From JACQHM01 sp964535215 (GTDB lineage Bacteria > Methylomirabilota > Methylomirabilia > Methylomirabilales > JACQHM01), in NCBI GenBank assembly GCA_964535215.1, contig CAZHST010000005.1:50323-114322 (forward strand): a stretch of 64,000 nt of DNA, read 5' to 3'. The position numbers were made by a program, and so were the translations under genes. Below the pieces are notes generated by a model, which saw only the letters and a list, made by a program, of their open reading frames with translations, made no database searches and had not been told where the DNA came from. Positions 8,086-16,606 of this stretch are shown piece after piece (positions within the stretch are counted from its first letter, which is position 1; the number at the start of each line of letters is the position of its first letter).

Positions 8086-9474
8086 TCAACCCTTGGGCTT
8101 GATGGCGATGTAGAAGAAGCCCTCCCCCCGTTGGACCAGGAAGAGATCAACGCCGTTCAAGGAGTGCTGGAGGGCCTGTTGGTATGCCTCCAGGGTGTTC
8201 ACCTCCCGCCGGTTGACCTCCCGGACCAGGTCTCCCGGCCGGATCCCGCTTCTGGCCGCCGGTCCGTCCTTCACCACCTCCGTGACGACCAGGCCTTGCT
8301 CCTCCTCAAGCTTAAACTGCTTGGCCTTCTCGGCATCCAGGACCTCGACGGTTAGGCCCAGGTCCTTCTTGGGCGCCTCCACCGCCGCCAGGGAGAAGGT
8401 CTCGGGAAACTCCCCCACCTGGACCAGCAGCTCCAGCGGCTTCCCCTCCCGGAAGACTGTGACCGGCACGACCGCCCCCACAGGGGTCATGGCCACTCTC
8501 CGCTGCAGGTCCCGGACATCCTCGACCTCCTTGCCATCGAAGGTGACAATGATATCCCCCCGCCTGACCCCGGCAGCCTCCGCCGGCCTCCCCGGCATGA
8601 CGCTACTGACCAAGGCTCCTCTGGTCCGTTGATAGCCGAGGGCCTGGGCCAAGGCCATGTCCAGGTTCTGGATCGTCACCCCCAGAAACCCCCAGGCGAC
8701 TTTTCCCTTCTCCAGGAGCTGGGGGAGGATGACCTTGGCCAGGTTAATGGGGATGGCGAAGCCCACCTGACGGTTCGGGATGACGGCCGTGTTGATCCCG
8801 ATCACCTCCCCCTTGAGGTTCAAGAGCGGCCCGCCGGAATTCCCAGGGTTGATGGCCGCGTCGGTCTGGATGAACTCATCGAAGGGGGTGGTGAGGCCGA
8901 AGCCGGGGCCTTTGCGGCTGACGATGCCTAAACTGACGGCATAGTCGAGGCCAAAGGGATGGCCGATGGTCAGGACCAGCTCCCCGATCTCGAGGGCATC
9001 CGAATCCCCCAGGGGGAGGACCGCGAGGGGAGCGGAGGGTTCAATCTTCAAGAGGGCCAGGTCGGTCCGGGCATCCCTCCCGACCACCTTTGCCGGCAAC
9101 CGCTCCTTGCCGAAAAGCTCCACCTCAATCTCGGTTGCCTGGGACACCACATGGTTGTTGGTGACGATGTACCCGTCCCTGGAGATGATGAACCCCGATC
9201 CTACCCTGGGCCGCTCCTCGGGCACGGGGGGATGCTCCGGGGGACGCTCCTCCTCGCTTTTGATGCCGATCTGCACCACCGCTGGCCGGAGCCTCTTCGC
9301 CAGCTGGGAAAGGGATTTACTCAGGGCCAGGAGGTTACTCTCCGGCCCGGCGGCGGGGCTCCCCTCCGTCCAGAGTTGGCCCTGGACCGCTCCTCCAGCC
9401 CCGGGGGCAAACCCGAGCCAGAAGATGAGGAGGAGAACCCCCATTGGTTGGATCCGATGAACCGTTCGTCGCAT
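8086..9474 (-). CDS. degP: HtrA/DegP-type periplasmic serine protease
   Basis: A 462-residue protein: signal peptide (about residues 1-30), trypsin-like domain with catalytic triad His108 (VTNNHVV), Asp138 (RTDLALLKI) and Ser213 (NPGNSGGPLLN), then two PDZ domains (about 270-360 and 375-455). HtrA proteases degrade and chaperone misfolded envelope proteins. ATG 9474 is used because GGAGGAAAGG precedes it and the signal peptide starts there; the frame is open upstream to 9510. It is the last gene of the long minus-strand housekeeping run and converges on the Trm112-like gene. Confidence 0.93.
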   Translation of the reverse strand: MRRTVHRIQPMGVLLLIFWLGFAPGAGGAVQGQLWTEGSPAAGPESNLLALSKSLSQLAKRLRPAVVQIGIKSEEERPPEHPPVPEERPRVGSGFIISRDGYIVTNNHVVSQATEIEVELFGKERLPAKVVGRDARTDLALLKIEPSAPLAVLPLGDSDALEIGELVLTIGHPFGLDYAVSLGIVSRKGPGFGLTTPFDEFIQTDAAINPGNSGGPLLNLKGEVIGINTAVIPNRQVGFAIPINLAKVILPQLLEKGKVAWGFLGVTIQNLDMALAQALGYQRTRGALVSSVMPGRPAEAAGVRRGDIIVTFDGKEVEDVRDLQRRVAMTPVGAVVPVTVFREGKPLELLVQVGEFPETFSLAAVEAPKKDLGLTVEVLDAEKAKQFKLEEEQGLVVTEVVKDGPAARSGIRPGDLVREVNRREVNTLEAYQQALQHSLNGVDLFLVQRGEGFFYIAIKPKG

Positions 9475-9518
9475 ACCTTTCCTCCACAGGGTAAAGGAGA
9501 TCTCTGCCATGGCGCGAA

Positions 9519-10013
9519 TTAGTCTCTCAGTTCTTGAAGGGATCGAGCCAACTCCCGAAGCCGTTGTTGAGACCTGGCCCCCGAGGCCGAAAGGGCAAGC
9601 TTCCGAGCCGTTCCACCGCTTATCTCGATCTCGACCACGAAGCGTTCCTCCGGGAGGAGCCCTCCGGCCTTCTCAGCCCACTCGATGACGACCACACCTC
9701 CATTGTACACCCATTCGTCCCAGCCGAGGTCAAGGATCTCGTCGAGCCGGTCCAGCCGGTAAAGGTCAATATGGTACACCCGATGACGACCCCTGTACTC
9801 ATGGACAAGGGTGAAGGTGGGACTTGTCGCCCCTTCCCGGGGATCAACCCCGATCCCGGCAGCGATCCCCTGGGCGAGGACCGTTTTTCCCGACCCCAAC
9901 TCCCCCACAAGGCACACCACATCCCCCGGTTCAAGGAGGGCCCCCAGGGCCCGCCCCAAGGTAAAGGTTTCCTCCGGGCTGTTGGAATGGAGAACAAGGT
10001 ATCCCGCTTCCAT
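9519..10013 (-). CDS. tsaE: tRNA threonylcarbamoyladenosine biosynthesis ATPase TsaE
   Basis: A 164-residue P-loop protein with Walker A GELGSGKT, followed by TSPTFTLVHEYRG, the conserved switch region of TsaE, and VVVIEWAEKAGGLLPEE. With TsaB and TsaD it installs t6A at position 37 of ANN-decoding tRNAs. ATG 10013 has GGGAGG four bases upstream and is preferred to the GTG at 10037, which overlaps nnr. Adjacency to nnr is conserved in many bacteria. Note that rimI, often clustered with tsa genes, ends the left edge of the window. Confidence 0.9.
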   Translation of the reverse strand: MEAGYLVLHSNSPEETFTLGRALGALLEPGDVVCLVGELGSGKTVLAQGIAAGIGVDPREGATSPTFTLVHEYRGRHRVYHIDLYRLDRLDEILDLGWDEWVYNGGVVVIEWAEKAGGLLPEERFVVEIEISGGTARKLALSASGARSQQRLRELARSLQELRD

Positions 10014-10033
10014 AGGGCCTCCCAAGGACCGAG

Positions 10034-11620
10034 TCACCCCAAGGAACCTAAGGAACCAAGGGGTCCCTTGCCCCTGGCCCCTTGCACCTTTTTGATGGCC
10101 TCCGGAAGCTTGTTTAAGAGGTCGCCGGCCAGCATGGCCTCCTGGCCCAGCTCCTCGGCGGCCAGATCCCCGGCCAGCCCGTGGAGATAGACCCCTGCGA
10201 TGGAGGCCTTCAGGGGAGCGATCCCCTGGGCCATCAACCCGGCGACCATGCCGGTGAGGACATCCCCTGTTCCCCCCGTTGCCATGCCAGGGTTTCCCGT
10301 AGGGTTGATGAAGACCTGACCCTCGGGATCGGCGACTAGGGTCCTTGCCCCCTTCAACACGAGATGGAGGTTGAAGGTGGAGGCCACCTTCTGGGCAATG
10401 GGGATCCGCTTCTCCAGGATCTCTTCCCTCCCGATCGAGAGGAGGCGGGAGAGTTCCCCCGGATGGGGTGTCAAGACCACGGGGGCGTTCACCTTCTCGA
10501 GGACCTCCAGATGCTGGGACAGGGCGTTGATGCCATCGGCATCAACCACCATGGGAATCCTGAGCAAGGGGAGAAGCTCCCGAACCAACCGGGCCGTGCT
10601 GGGATGGGTCGAAAGACCGGGACCGATGGCCACCGCATCCTTTCCTTCGGCCAGGGCGAGGAGGTCATCGAGGGCCGCGACGGCCAGGGACCGCTCCTCA
10701 GTTTCGGGGAGGCCTTTCGTCATCGCCTCGGTCAGTTTTGCCTCCATGAGGTCGTTCAAGCTCTCGGGGAGGGCCAGGGTACAGAGCCCTGCCCCGACCC
10801 GGAGGCTGGCGAGAGCGCACAAAAAAGCCGCCCCTGTCTTCCCGGCACTTCCGGCGATGACCAGGACATGGCCGAAGGTCCCTTTGTGCGCGTTCGGATC
10901 GCGGGGCCGGAGGACCTCGGCCACCTCGTCAGCCTCTACGAGATTCACCTTGAGCTGCGGATCCTCCAGGAGGTTCCTCGGAATGCCAATGTCCACGACC
11001 TTGAGGGTACCAACGTATCGGGCCGCCGGGTACAAAAGGAGGCCCCGTTTGGGGAGGGCAAAGGTGACGGTCAGATACGCCTGAACGGCAGGGCCGAGGA
11101 GCCTCCCGTCGTCGGCGGGGAGACCCGATGGGATATCCAGGGCGACGATCGGTTTCTCCAGACGGTTCAAAAGCCCGATGGCCTCGGCGTAAAGGCCCCT
11201 GGCCGCCCCGCTCACGCCTGTGCCCAGGAGGGCATCCACCAGGAGATCTGCCTCGCGCAATTCCTCCGCGGTGTCCCGGAGCCCTTCCACGGACGTGATC
11301 TCCTTGGGCCCATGCCCCATCCGGTCCAGGATGGTGAGATTGACCCTGGCATCCCCCTGAACCTCTTCCCGTCTGGCCAGGAGATAGGTCTTGACCCGCA
11401 CCCCGTGGTTCAGGAGGTGGCGGGCGCAGACGAAGCCGTCCCCCCCGTTGTTCCCCTTCCCCGCGACAACGGCAACCCGTTTCACGGCGGGGAAGACCCG
11501 GAGAAGCTCCTGGGCCGCTTGGCGGCCGGCGTTCTCCATCAAAAGGAGGGTGGGGATGCCGAACTCTTCCGCCGCCCGCTTATCGAGCCTTCGCATCTCG
11601 TCGGCGGTGACAACCTTCAC
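10034..11620 (-). CDS. nnr: Bifunctional NAD(P)HX epimerase / ADP-dependent NAD(P)HX dehydratase
   Basis: A 528-residue repair enzyme. The N-terminal YjeF_N domain (about 1-215) holds MENAGRQAAQ and VAGKGNNGGDGFVCARHL, and the C-terminal carbohydrate-kinase-like domain (about 225-505) holds VVLTPHPGELSRLL and NPTGNPGMATGGTGDVLTGM, the nucleotide-binding hallmark. Together they restore damaged, hydrated NADH and NADPH. The protein ends in an odd low-complexity tail with GSLGSLG after LPEAIKK; the DNA there (10034-10085) resembles the GGGGCAAGG-type repeats common in intergenic DNA, so a repeat may have replaced the original terminus. Confidence 0.93.
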   Translation of the reverse strand: MKVVTADEMRRLDKRAAEEFGIPTLLLMENAGRQAAQELLRVFPAVKRVAVVAGKGNNGGDGFVCARHLLNHGVRVKTYLLARREEVQGDARVNLTILDRMGHGPKEITSVEGLRDTAEELREADLLVDALLGTGVSGAARGLYAEAIGLLNRLEKPIVALDIPSGLPADDGRLLGPAVQAYLTVTFALPKRGLLLYPAARYVGTLKVVDIGIPRNLLEDPQLKVNLVEADEVAEVLRPRDPNAHKGTFGHVLVIAGSAGKTGAAFLCALASLRVGAGLCTLALPESLNDLMEAKLTEAMTKGLPETEERSLAVAALDDLLALAEGKDAVAIGPGLSTHPSTARLVRELLPLLRIPMVVDADGINALSQHLEVLEKVNAPVVLTPHPGELSRLLSIGREEILEKRIPIAQKVASTFNLHLVLKGARTLVADPEGQVFINPTGNPGMATGGTGDVLTGMVAGLMAQGIAPLKASIAGVYLHGLAGDLAAEELGQEAMLAGDLLNKLPEAIKKVQGARGKGPLGSLGSLG

Positions 11621-11629
11621 CAGAGGACC

Positions 11630-12007
11630 TCAATCGGTGGCGACGACGAAGGCAGTGGCATACTCGCCGTCATGGGAGAGACTGACCAGAACCCGCTTGA
11701 TCCCCAAGGTTTCCGCATGAACCCTGGCCTGTCCAAAGAGACGGATCTCGGGGCAGGTCCCGCCGCCCCCAATCACCTCCACATCCCGCCAGCTGACGCC
11801 CCCTCCCCACCCGGTCCCCAGGGCCTTCATCACAGCCTCCTTGGCAGCGAACCGGGCGGCCAGGTGGATCTCCGGACGTTTTCTCCCCTCGCAGCTCTGC
11901 CGCTCACCATCGGTGAAGATCCTGGCCAGCAGACGTTCCCGGTGACGCTCCAGGACCCGCTGAAAGCGTTCAATCCTGACCAGATCAACGCCGACGCTGA
12001 TGACCAT
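11630..12007 (-). CDS. acpS: Holo-[acyl-carrier-protein] synthase
   Basis: A 125-residue phosphopantetheinyl transferase. VGVDLVRIERF carries the metal-binding aspartate, and ARFAAKEAVMKALG the second metal ligand and coenzyme A contacts; VSLSHDGEYATAFV is the C-terminal signature. It transfers 4'-phosphopantetheine from CoA to apo-ACP, switching on fatty acid synthesis. It ends 9 bp before nnr, an order seen in many proteobacteria. Confidence 0.93.
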   Translation of the reverse strand: MVISVGVDLVRIERFQRVLERHRERLLARIFTDGERQSCEGRKRPEIHLAARFAAKEAVMKALGTGWGGGVSWRDVEVIGGGGTCPEIRLFGQARVHAETLGIKRVLVSLSHDGEYATAFVVATD

Positions 12008-12022
12008 TCGCCAGTCTCGAAT

Positions 12023-12874
12023 CTACTCTGGGTAACGGATGGGCAGTTGCCATGTCAGGACAAGGGTTTCCCCAGCTTTTCGGCCTGGGGCCTCCAAGGT
12101 CAGGGAGGCGGAGGAGGTCGAAAGGGGCTCCTTGGGGAAGGCCAGGTAGAAGTTCGCCTCGGCGATCCCCTTCCCCTCCACCTCGAGGACGGTCGCCCAC
12201 TCCTCCAGCTCCGGGAGCATTCGGGCCTTGACCCGATGCCCTCGATCGTCCACGAGGGTAAACCGGGAAGGGGCCTGGAGGACAAATCCCGGGCTCAAGA
12301 CCCCTCGGGTCGCTTCGAGGGTCACGGAGAAATAGAAGAAACGCTGGTGGTTGAAAGGAGGGGGGCCCTGGGCTGGAGGGCCCATGGCCTTAAGCTCCCG
12401 CTCCACCTTCTCCGGGGTCTCAAAGGTGCTCCTCACCCGCAAGCCTTCCCCCTCGGCCGTCTTGGTCAGGAGGTACCATGTCCGGTAATAACGGTCCTCC
12501 AGGCTTAACGAAGCCGAACGGGGGGGTTCGGGAGGGGCCTTGTTCGGGGCCTCAACCGTAGGCGGGACCGGCCCCTCTCTCCGCCTCTCGCCCTTCCACG
12601 GTTGGAGCATGAGGAAACCGACCAGGAGGAACAGGACCAAGGCGGGGAGTCCGGCATACACAACCCACCGCTTCCACCTCGTGAGGGCGACCGGCCGCGC
12701 CAAGGGGGGTTTCGGCTCGGCGGCGGGGGGGTACCAGTCCACAAATTCCAGCTCCCGGGGGGACCGCTTCCCCGAGACCGGACCCCGCCCTGACCACCGC
12801 TCCCCCTCCAGGGCCTCTTCCCCAGGCCGGGGCCCTTCTTCAGCCTTTGGATTCTCGGATCTGATCTCTACCAT
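12023..12874 (-). CDS. Hypothetical single-span membrane protein
   Basis: A 283-residue protein I do not recognise. It has a proline- and charge-rich cytoplasmic N-terminus (1-68), one transmembrane helix (about 69-91, VVYAGLPALVLFLLVGFLML), a proline-rich linker and a beta-rich extracytoplasmic domain (about 120-283) that contains SVTLEATRGVLSPGF and ends LTWQLPIRYPE. The gene sits between an exported unknown protein and acpS in the housekeeping run, where related genomes usually have pdxJ directly before acpS. An envelope role is possible but unproven. Confidence 0.7.
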   Translation of the reverse strand: MVEIRSENPKAEEGPRPGEEALEGERWSGRGPVSGKRSPRELEFVDWYPPAAEPKPPLARPVALTRWKRWVVYAGLPALVLFLLVGFLMLQPWKGERRREGPVPPTVEAPNKAPPEPPRSASLSLEDRYYRTWYLLTKTAEGEGLRVRSTFETPEKVERELKAMGPPAQGPPPFNHQRFFYFSVTLEATRGVLSPGFVLQAPSRFTLVDDRGHRVKARMLPELEEWATVLEVEGKGIAEANFYLAFPKEPLSTSSASLTLEAPGRKAGETLVLTWQLPIRYPE

Positions 12875-12904
12875 CGCCCGCCACGACCATCGAGCCCTGA
12901 ACGG

Positions 12905-14449
12905 CTAGAAACGGACCAGCCTCACCCCTTTTCCCCGGAGATAGGCCTTCACCTCCGGGTCCAACGGGACATCGGTCAGGAGGATAGGAGAGCCCCGGCT
13001 GCTGGAACCCGAAGACCCTCCGGGAAGGATGACGAAGCCCGGGACCTGGACCTGAAGCCGGCTCCCCGGAGGCTCAAGGGTCGTCCAAAACCTCCCGGCT
13101 TCTCCCTCATAGGAGACCTGAAGCAGATCCAACACCACCTGAATCACCGCCTCAGGCCTTGCCGGACCGATCCTGACCACCTTGAAACCCTGGGCCTGGA
13201 TCAGACGGACCAGGGGAGGGGCAAAGCCGGAGAAGTCGAGGATGTAGCGTTCCCCGTTCCGGTGGACAACCCGGCTGACCTGAAGCCGGATCTGAAAGCC
13301 CAGCTTAGGATCCCCCCCTAAGGGGATCTCCACATCGGTCTCGTACCGTCCTCCCAAAAGCTCCAGGAGGCCATCCACGAGCCTCTCAGGGCTGGACGTG
13401 TCCAACGCCTCCTCCCCGATCTCCGCCCCCTGGTCTCTTCTCGATTGACGGCCGATGGTGGATGGCTGGCCGACCAGGAACTCGCTTATCACGATGCCGT
13501 GTTTCTCGGCATACTGCTTCACCGGCGAGGGGAGGAGAAATTCCGGACGCTCAACCAGGTTGACGATATAGACCTGCCCGGTCAAGAGGCTCTCTTCCCC
13601 TTTCAGGATCACCCAATCTCCCCTGATGGTCACCTTGGCCCGATCCCCCAGCGTGACGAAGCTCTCGCGGACGACGGAGGCGTAGCCGGATCTGGCGAAC
13701 ACCTGGGCGATGAGACCTTTCAGATCCCGGTGTTCACCTGGTTTGATGACCGTAAGACCCCGGGAGCCGGCCTCCAGGAGAGCCTGCACGTCTTTGGGGA
13801 GGACATCGCCCAGGTCGAAGAGGAGCCGCTCGCCAGGCGACAGCTCAACCACCGGGAGGCGGGAAAGGTCAAGGCTGATGGACCCCTTCCCCTCTAGGGG
13901 GAAGGAGAGGGTTCCCTCGTTCCGGTACGTTTCTCCTAAGGCCCTGAAGATCGAGGTAAGGGTGTTGTTGGCCAACCCCGGATCAAGGGAACCCCTGGCG
14001 GCCCTGGTCCTTTCCGCCCCCGTTGGGCGATCCCCGATGGCAAAGGTCAGATGGGGAACCACCCTCCTCTCCCGCTTTTCAGGGGAGGCCTTGACCTTGA
14101 CAGCCTTTTTGAAGACCCTCCATGGCGTGACCCTTCTGGTCGCCGCTGGCTGCCCCAGGAGGGGAAGCTTGATCGGGGTGCCAACCGGAAGGGCGCCGAT
14201 GTCTTTAATCACGGGGTTAAGCAAACGGAAGCGGTCGAGGAAACGGTAGAACTGATCACCCGGGACAGGATGCCCCAGGGAGGCGATGAGCTGCCACAGG
14301 GACTGTCGTTGGGAGAGGCTCACCTCCCGATACGGAACGGCCTTTTGAGGGGCGGCTACCCCCGTTCCATCACTGCCGAAGAGCATCAGACAGGAGAAGA
14401 GGAGAAGGAGCCGGCTGGAGGGGGGAGCCCTCCCTTCCGAGGCCCTCAT
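12905..14449 (-). CDS. Hypothetical exported protein with LysM-like N-terminal region
   Basis: A 514-residue protein with a signal peptide (about 1-33; LLLLFSCLMLFGSDGTG). After it comes a LysM-like segment (about 40-95; SLWQLIASLGHP through LNPVIKDIGALPVGTPIKLP). The remainder is beta-rich and I cannot assign it; a Ser/Gly stretch (GGSSGSSSRGS) precedes a final domain with EVKAYLRGKGVRLVRF. It is probably periplasmic and may bind peptidoglycan. It starts 6 bp before the pdxJ stop on the same strand and precedes the single-span protein gene, so the two unknown proteins may act together. Confidence 0.7.
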   Translation of the reverse strand: MRASEGRAPPSSRLLLLFSCLMLFGSDGTGVAAPQKAVPYREVSLSQRQSLWQLIASLGHPVPGDQFYRFLDRFRLLNPVIKDIGALPVGTPIKLPLLGQPAATRRVTPWRVFKKAVKVKASPEKRERRVVPHLTFAIGDRPTGAERTRAARGSLDPGLANNTLTSIFRALGETYRNEGTLSFPLEGKGSISLDLSRLPVVELSPGERLLFDLGDVLPKDVQALLEAGSRGLTVIKPGEHRDLKGLIAQVFARSGYASVVRESFVTLGDRAKVTIRGDWVILKGEESLLTGQVYIVNLVERPEFLLPSPVKQYAEKHGIVISEFLVGQPSTIGRQSRRDQGAEIGEEALDTSSPERLVDGLLELLGGRYETDVEIPLGGDPKLGFQIRLQVSRVVHRNGERYILDFSGFAPPLVRLIQAQGFKVVRIGPARPEAVIQVVLDLLQVSYEGEAGRFWTTLEPPGSRLQVQVPGFVILPGGSSGSSSRGSPILLTDVPLDPEVKAYLRGKGVRLVRF

Positions 14450-14454
14450 GGGTG

Positions 14455-15180
14455 TCAGCCCTCCTCCCCCCCACCCATAGCGGCAAGCATCTCCTTCACC
14501 GCCTGGACCATACCGACCAAAGCCGCCCGGGCAACGATGCTAAAGCCGATGTTCAGCTCTTCAATGTCGGGGATGCCCGCGATCCGCCCCACGTTCCGGT
14601 AATCCAGCCCATGGCCGGCGTACACCTTGAGCCCGAGTCTCTTCGCCAGCCTTGCGGCGTTGACGATCTTCTCCAGCTCGGTGGCCTGGGCTTCCCCTTT
14701 CACCTCCGCGTACCGTCCGGTGTGGAGCTCCACGGCCTCGGCCCCCACCCGGTGGGAGGCCTTGACCTGGACCGGGTCGGGATCAATGAAGAGGCTTGTG
14801 TGGATCCCGCCTTCCTTCAGAAGGGAGACCACCTTGCCGATCCTGTCCCGGAGATTTTCGACGTCCAGGCCTCCCTCCGTCGTCAGCTCCTCCCGGCGCT
14901 CCGGAACCAAGGTCACCTGATCCGGCTTCACCGCGAGGGCGATGCTCACCATCTCATCCGTCGCGGCCATCTCCAAATTCAGCTTGGTCTTGACCGTCTC
15001 CCGGAGGACCCTCAAGTCCCGCTCCTGGATGTGCCGCCGATCCTCCCGGAGATGGATGGTGATGCCGGAGGCCCCCGCCAGCTCCGCCATCGCGGCCGCG
15101 ACCACCGGATCGGGCTCCTGGGCCCTTCTCGCCTGGCGGATGGTCGCAATGTGATCAACGTTCACGCACAAGACCGCCAT
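14455..15180 (-). CDS. pdxJ: Pyridoxine 5'-phosphate synthase
   Basis: A 241-residue TIM-barrel enzyme. VNVDHIATIRQAR at the N-terminus, ITIHLREDRRHIQ, FIDPDPVQV and AGHGLDYRNV are PdxJ hallmarks. It condenses 1-deoxyxylulose 5-phosphate with 3-amino-2-oxopropyl phosphate to pyridoxine 5'-phosphate. The start MAVLCVNVDH at 15180 fits the family; the frame is open for 32 more codons upstream, but these do not align. It indicates DXP-dependent vitamin B6 synthesis. Confidence 0.95.
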   Translation of the reverse strand: MAVLCVNVDHIATIRQARRAQEPDPVVAAAMAELAGASGITIHLREDRRHIQERDLRVLRETVKTKLNLEMAATDEMVSIALAVKPDQVTLVPERREELTTEGGLDVENLRDRIGKVVSLLKEGGIHTSLFIDPDPVQVKASHRVGAEAVELHTGRYAEVKGEAQATELEKIVNAARLAKRLGLKVYAGHGLDYRNVGRIAGIPDIEELNIGFSIVARAALVGMVQAVKEMLAAMGGGEEG

Positions 15181-15244
15181 CGTTGTGTCCCCGCTCTCCC
15201 CGAACGCTCCCAGCAGCCAGACAGGACACCCCACCCCCCAACCC

Positions 15245-16594
15245 TTACCCCAATTCCTTCCGGATGGCCGCCGCAATCCCCTTGGCCAGCCGCTGGATCA
15301 GACCCCGGTCCCTTCCCTCCACCATCACCCGGACTAAAGGCTCCGTCCCTGAGAACCGGACCAGGACCCGGCCGGTACCGTTCAGCTTCGCCCGGGCCTC
15401 CCCAATCTTCCCCATGACCATCGGGAGCTGGTCCAGATCCCCCTTCCGCCTGACCGGCACATTGAGAAGGACCTGAGGGCAGGGCTCCATACACCTCCTA
15501 AGCTCGGACAGCCTCTTCCCCTCCTTCTTCATGATGGTCAGGATCTGAAGGGCGGTGATGATCCCGTCCCCCGTCGTGTTGTGCTCGAGAAAGATCAGGT
15601 GCCCCGACTGCTCCCCCCCCACCTGATACCCATGCTTCAGCATCTCCTCCAGGACGTAGCGATCCCCGACCGCCGTCCGCACGACCTTGATATTGAACTC
15701 CTGGAGGGCGAGGTCCAACCCCAAGTTGCTCATGACCGTGGCCACGATGGTCCTGTCCTTCAGCTTCCCATCCTTCAGGAGGTTCAGGGCGGTGATGGCC
15801 AGGAGATAATCGCCGTCCAACAGGTCTCCCTTCTCATCGGCAAAGATCACCCGGTCGGCATCCCCGTCGTGGGCGAATCCACAGTCGGCCTTATACTTCA
15901 CCACCGCCCGGCGCATGACATCGGGGTAGAGGGCCCCGCAGCGCTTGTTGATGTTGGTCCCGTCGGGGGTGACGTTTAAGGCGATCACCTCGGCCCCCAG
16001 CTCCCTGAGGACCGCTGGCGATACCCGGTAGGCCGCCCCGTTGGCACAGTCCACCACGACCTTTAACCCCTTCAAAGTCGTCCCTTTAGGGATGCTCCCC
16101 TTGACAAACTCGATGTAGCGGCCAACGGCATCGCTCACCCGGTAGGCCTTCCCGATCTCCCCGGCCTTGGCGCGGGCTGGAAGGTCCTGCTTGCCTACGA
16201 TCAAACGCTCGATCCGCTCCTCCAGCGCATCCGGGAGCTTTAGGCCATTGTGATCGAAGAACTTGATGCCGTTGTCCTGGAAAGGGTTGTGGGAGGCGGA
16301 GATGACCACCCCCCCATCGGCCCGGAGGGACTTGGTCATGAAGGCGATCCCGGGGGTGGGAAGGGGACCCAACAGGAGGACATCCGCCCCCATGGAGGTG
16401 ATGCCAGACGTCAGGGCCGATTCCAGCATGTAGCCATGAAGCCTGGTATCCTTGCCGATCACGATCCGGGGCCGCCTGGACGAATTCTTCAGGACAGCGG
16501 CCACCGCCCTTCCGATCCTGACCACCGTTTCCGGGGTCATCGGTTCCTCGTTGGCCACCCCCCTGATCCCATCGGTGCCGAAGAGCTTCCGCAT
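15245..16594 (-). CDS. glmM: Phosphoglucosamine mutase
   Basis: A 449-residue alpha-D-phosphohexomutase. The N-terminus MRKLFGTDGIRGVANE, the phosphoserine loop ISASHNPFQDNG (Ser101), the metal loop AHDGDADRVIF and the C-terminal VRFSGTEPLVRVMVEG are all intact. It converts glucosamine 6-phosphate to glucosamine 1-phosphate for peptidoglycan and LPS. It lies 12 bp after folP. In many bacteria cdaA and ybbR/cdaR lie between these two genes; here they are missing. Confidence 0.96.
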   Translation of the reverse strand: MRKLFGTDGIRGVANEEPMTPETVVRIGRAVAAVLKNSSRRPRIVIGKDTRLHGYMLESALTSGITSMGADVLLLGPLPTPGIAFMTKSLRADGGVVISASHNPFQDNGIKFFDHNGLKLPDALEERIERLIVGKQDLPARAKAGEIGKAYRVSDAVGRYIEFVKGSIPKGTTLKGLKVVVDCANGAAYRVSPAVLRELGAEVIALNVTPDGTNINKRCGALYPDVMRRAVVKYKADCGFAHDGDADRVIFADEKGDLLDGDYLLAITALNLLKDGKLKDRTIVATVMSNLGLDLALQEFNIKVVRTAVGDRYVLEEMLKHGYQVGGEQSGHLIFLEHNTTGDGIITALQILTIMKKEGKRLSELRRCMEPCPQVLLNVPVRRKGDLDQLPMVMGKIGEARAKLNGTGRVLVRFSGTEPLVRVMVEGRDRGLIQRLAKGIAAAIRKELG

Positions 16595-16606
16595 CCTTCC
16601 CCTCCG

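Noticed and set aside
10364..12508. 714-codon open frame on the plus strand
   Set aside because: It is antisense to nnr, acpS and a hypothetical gene, is proline/glycine/arginine-rich, and shows no domain; a typical shadow in GC-rich DNA.
14452..15417. Long plus-strand frame over pdxJ
   Set aside because: The opposite strand encodes clear PdxJ and GlmM; this is a shadow.
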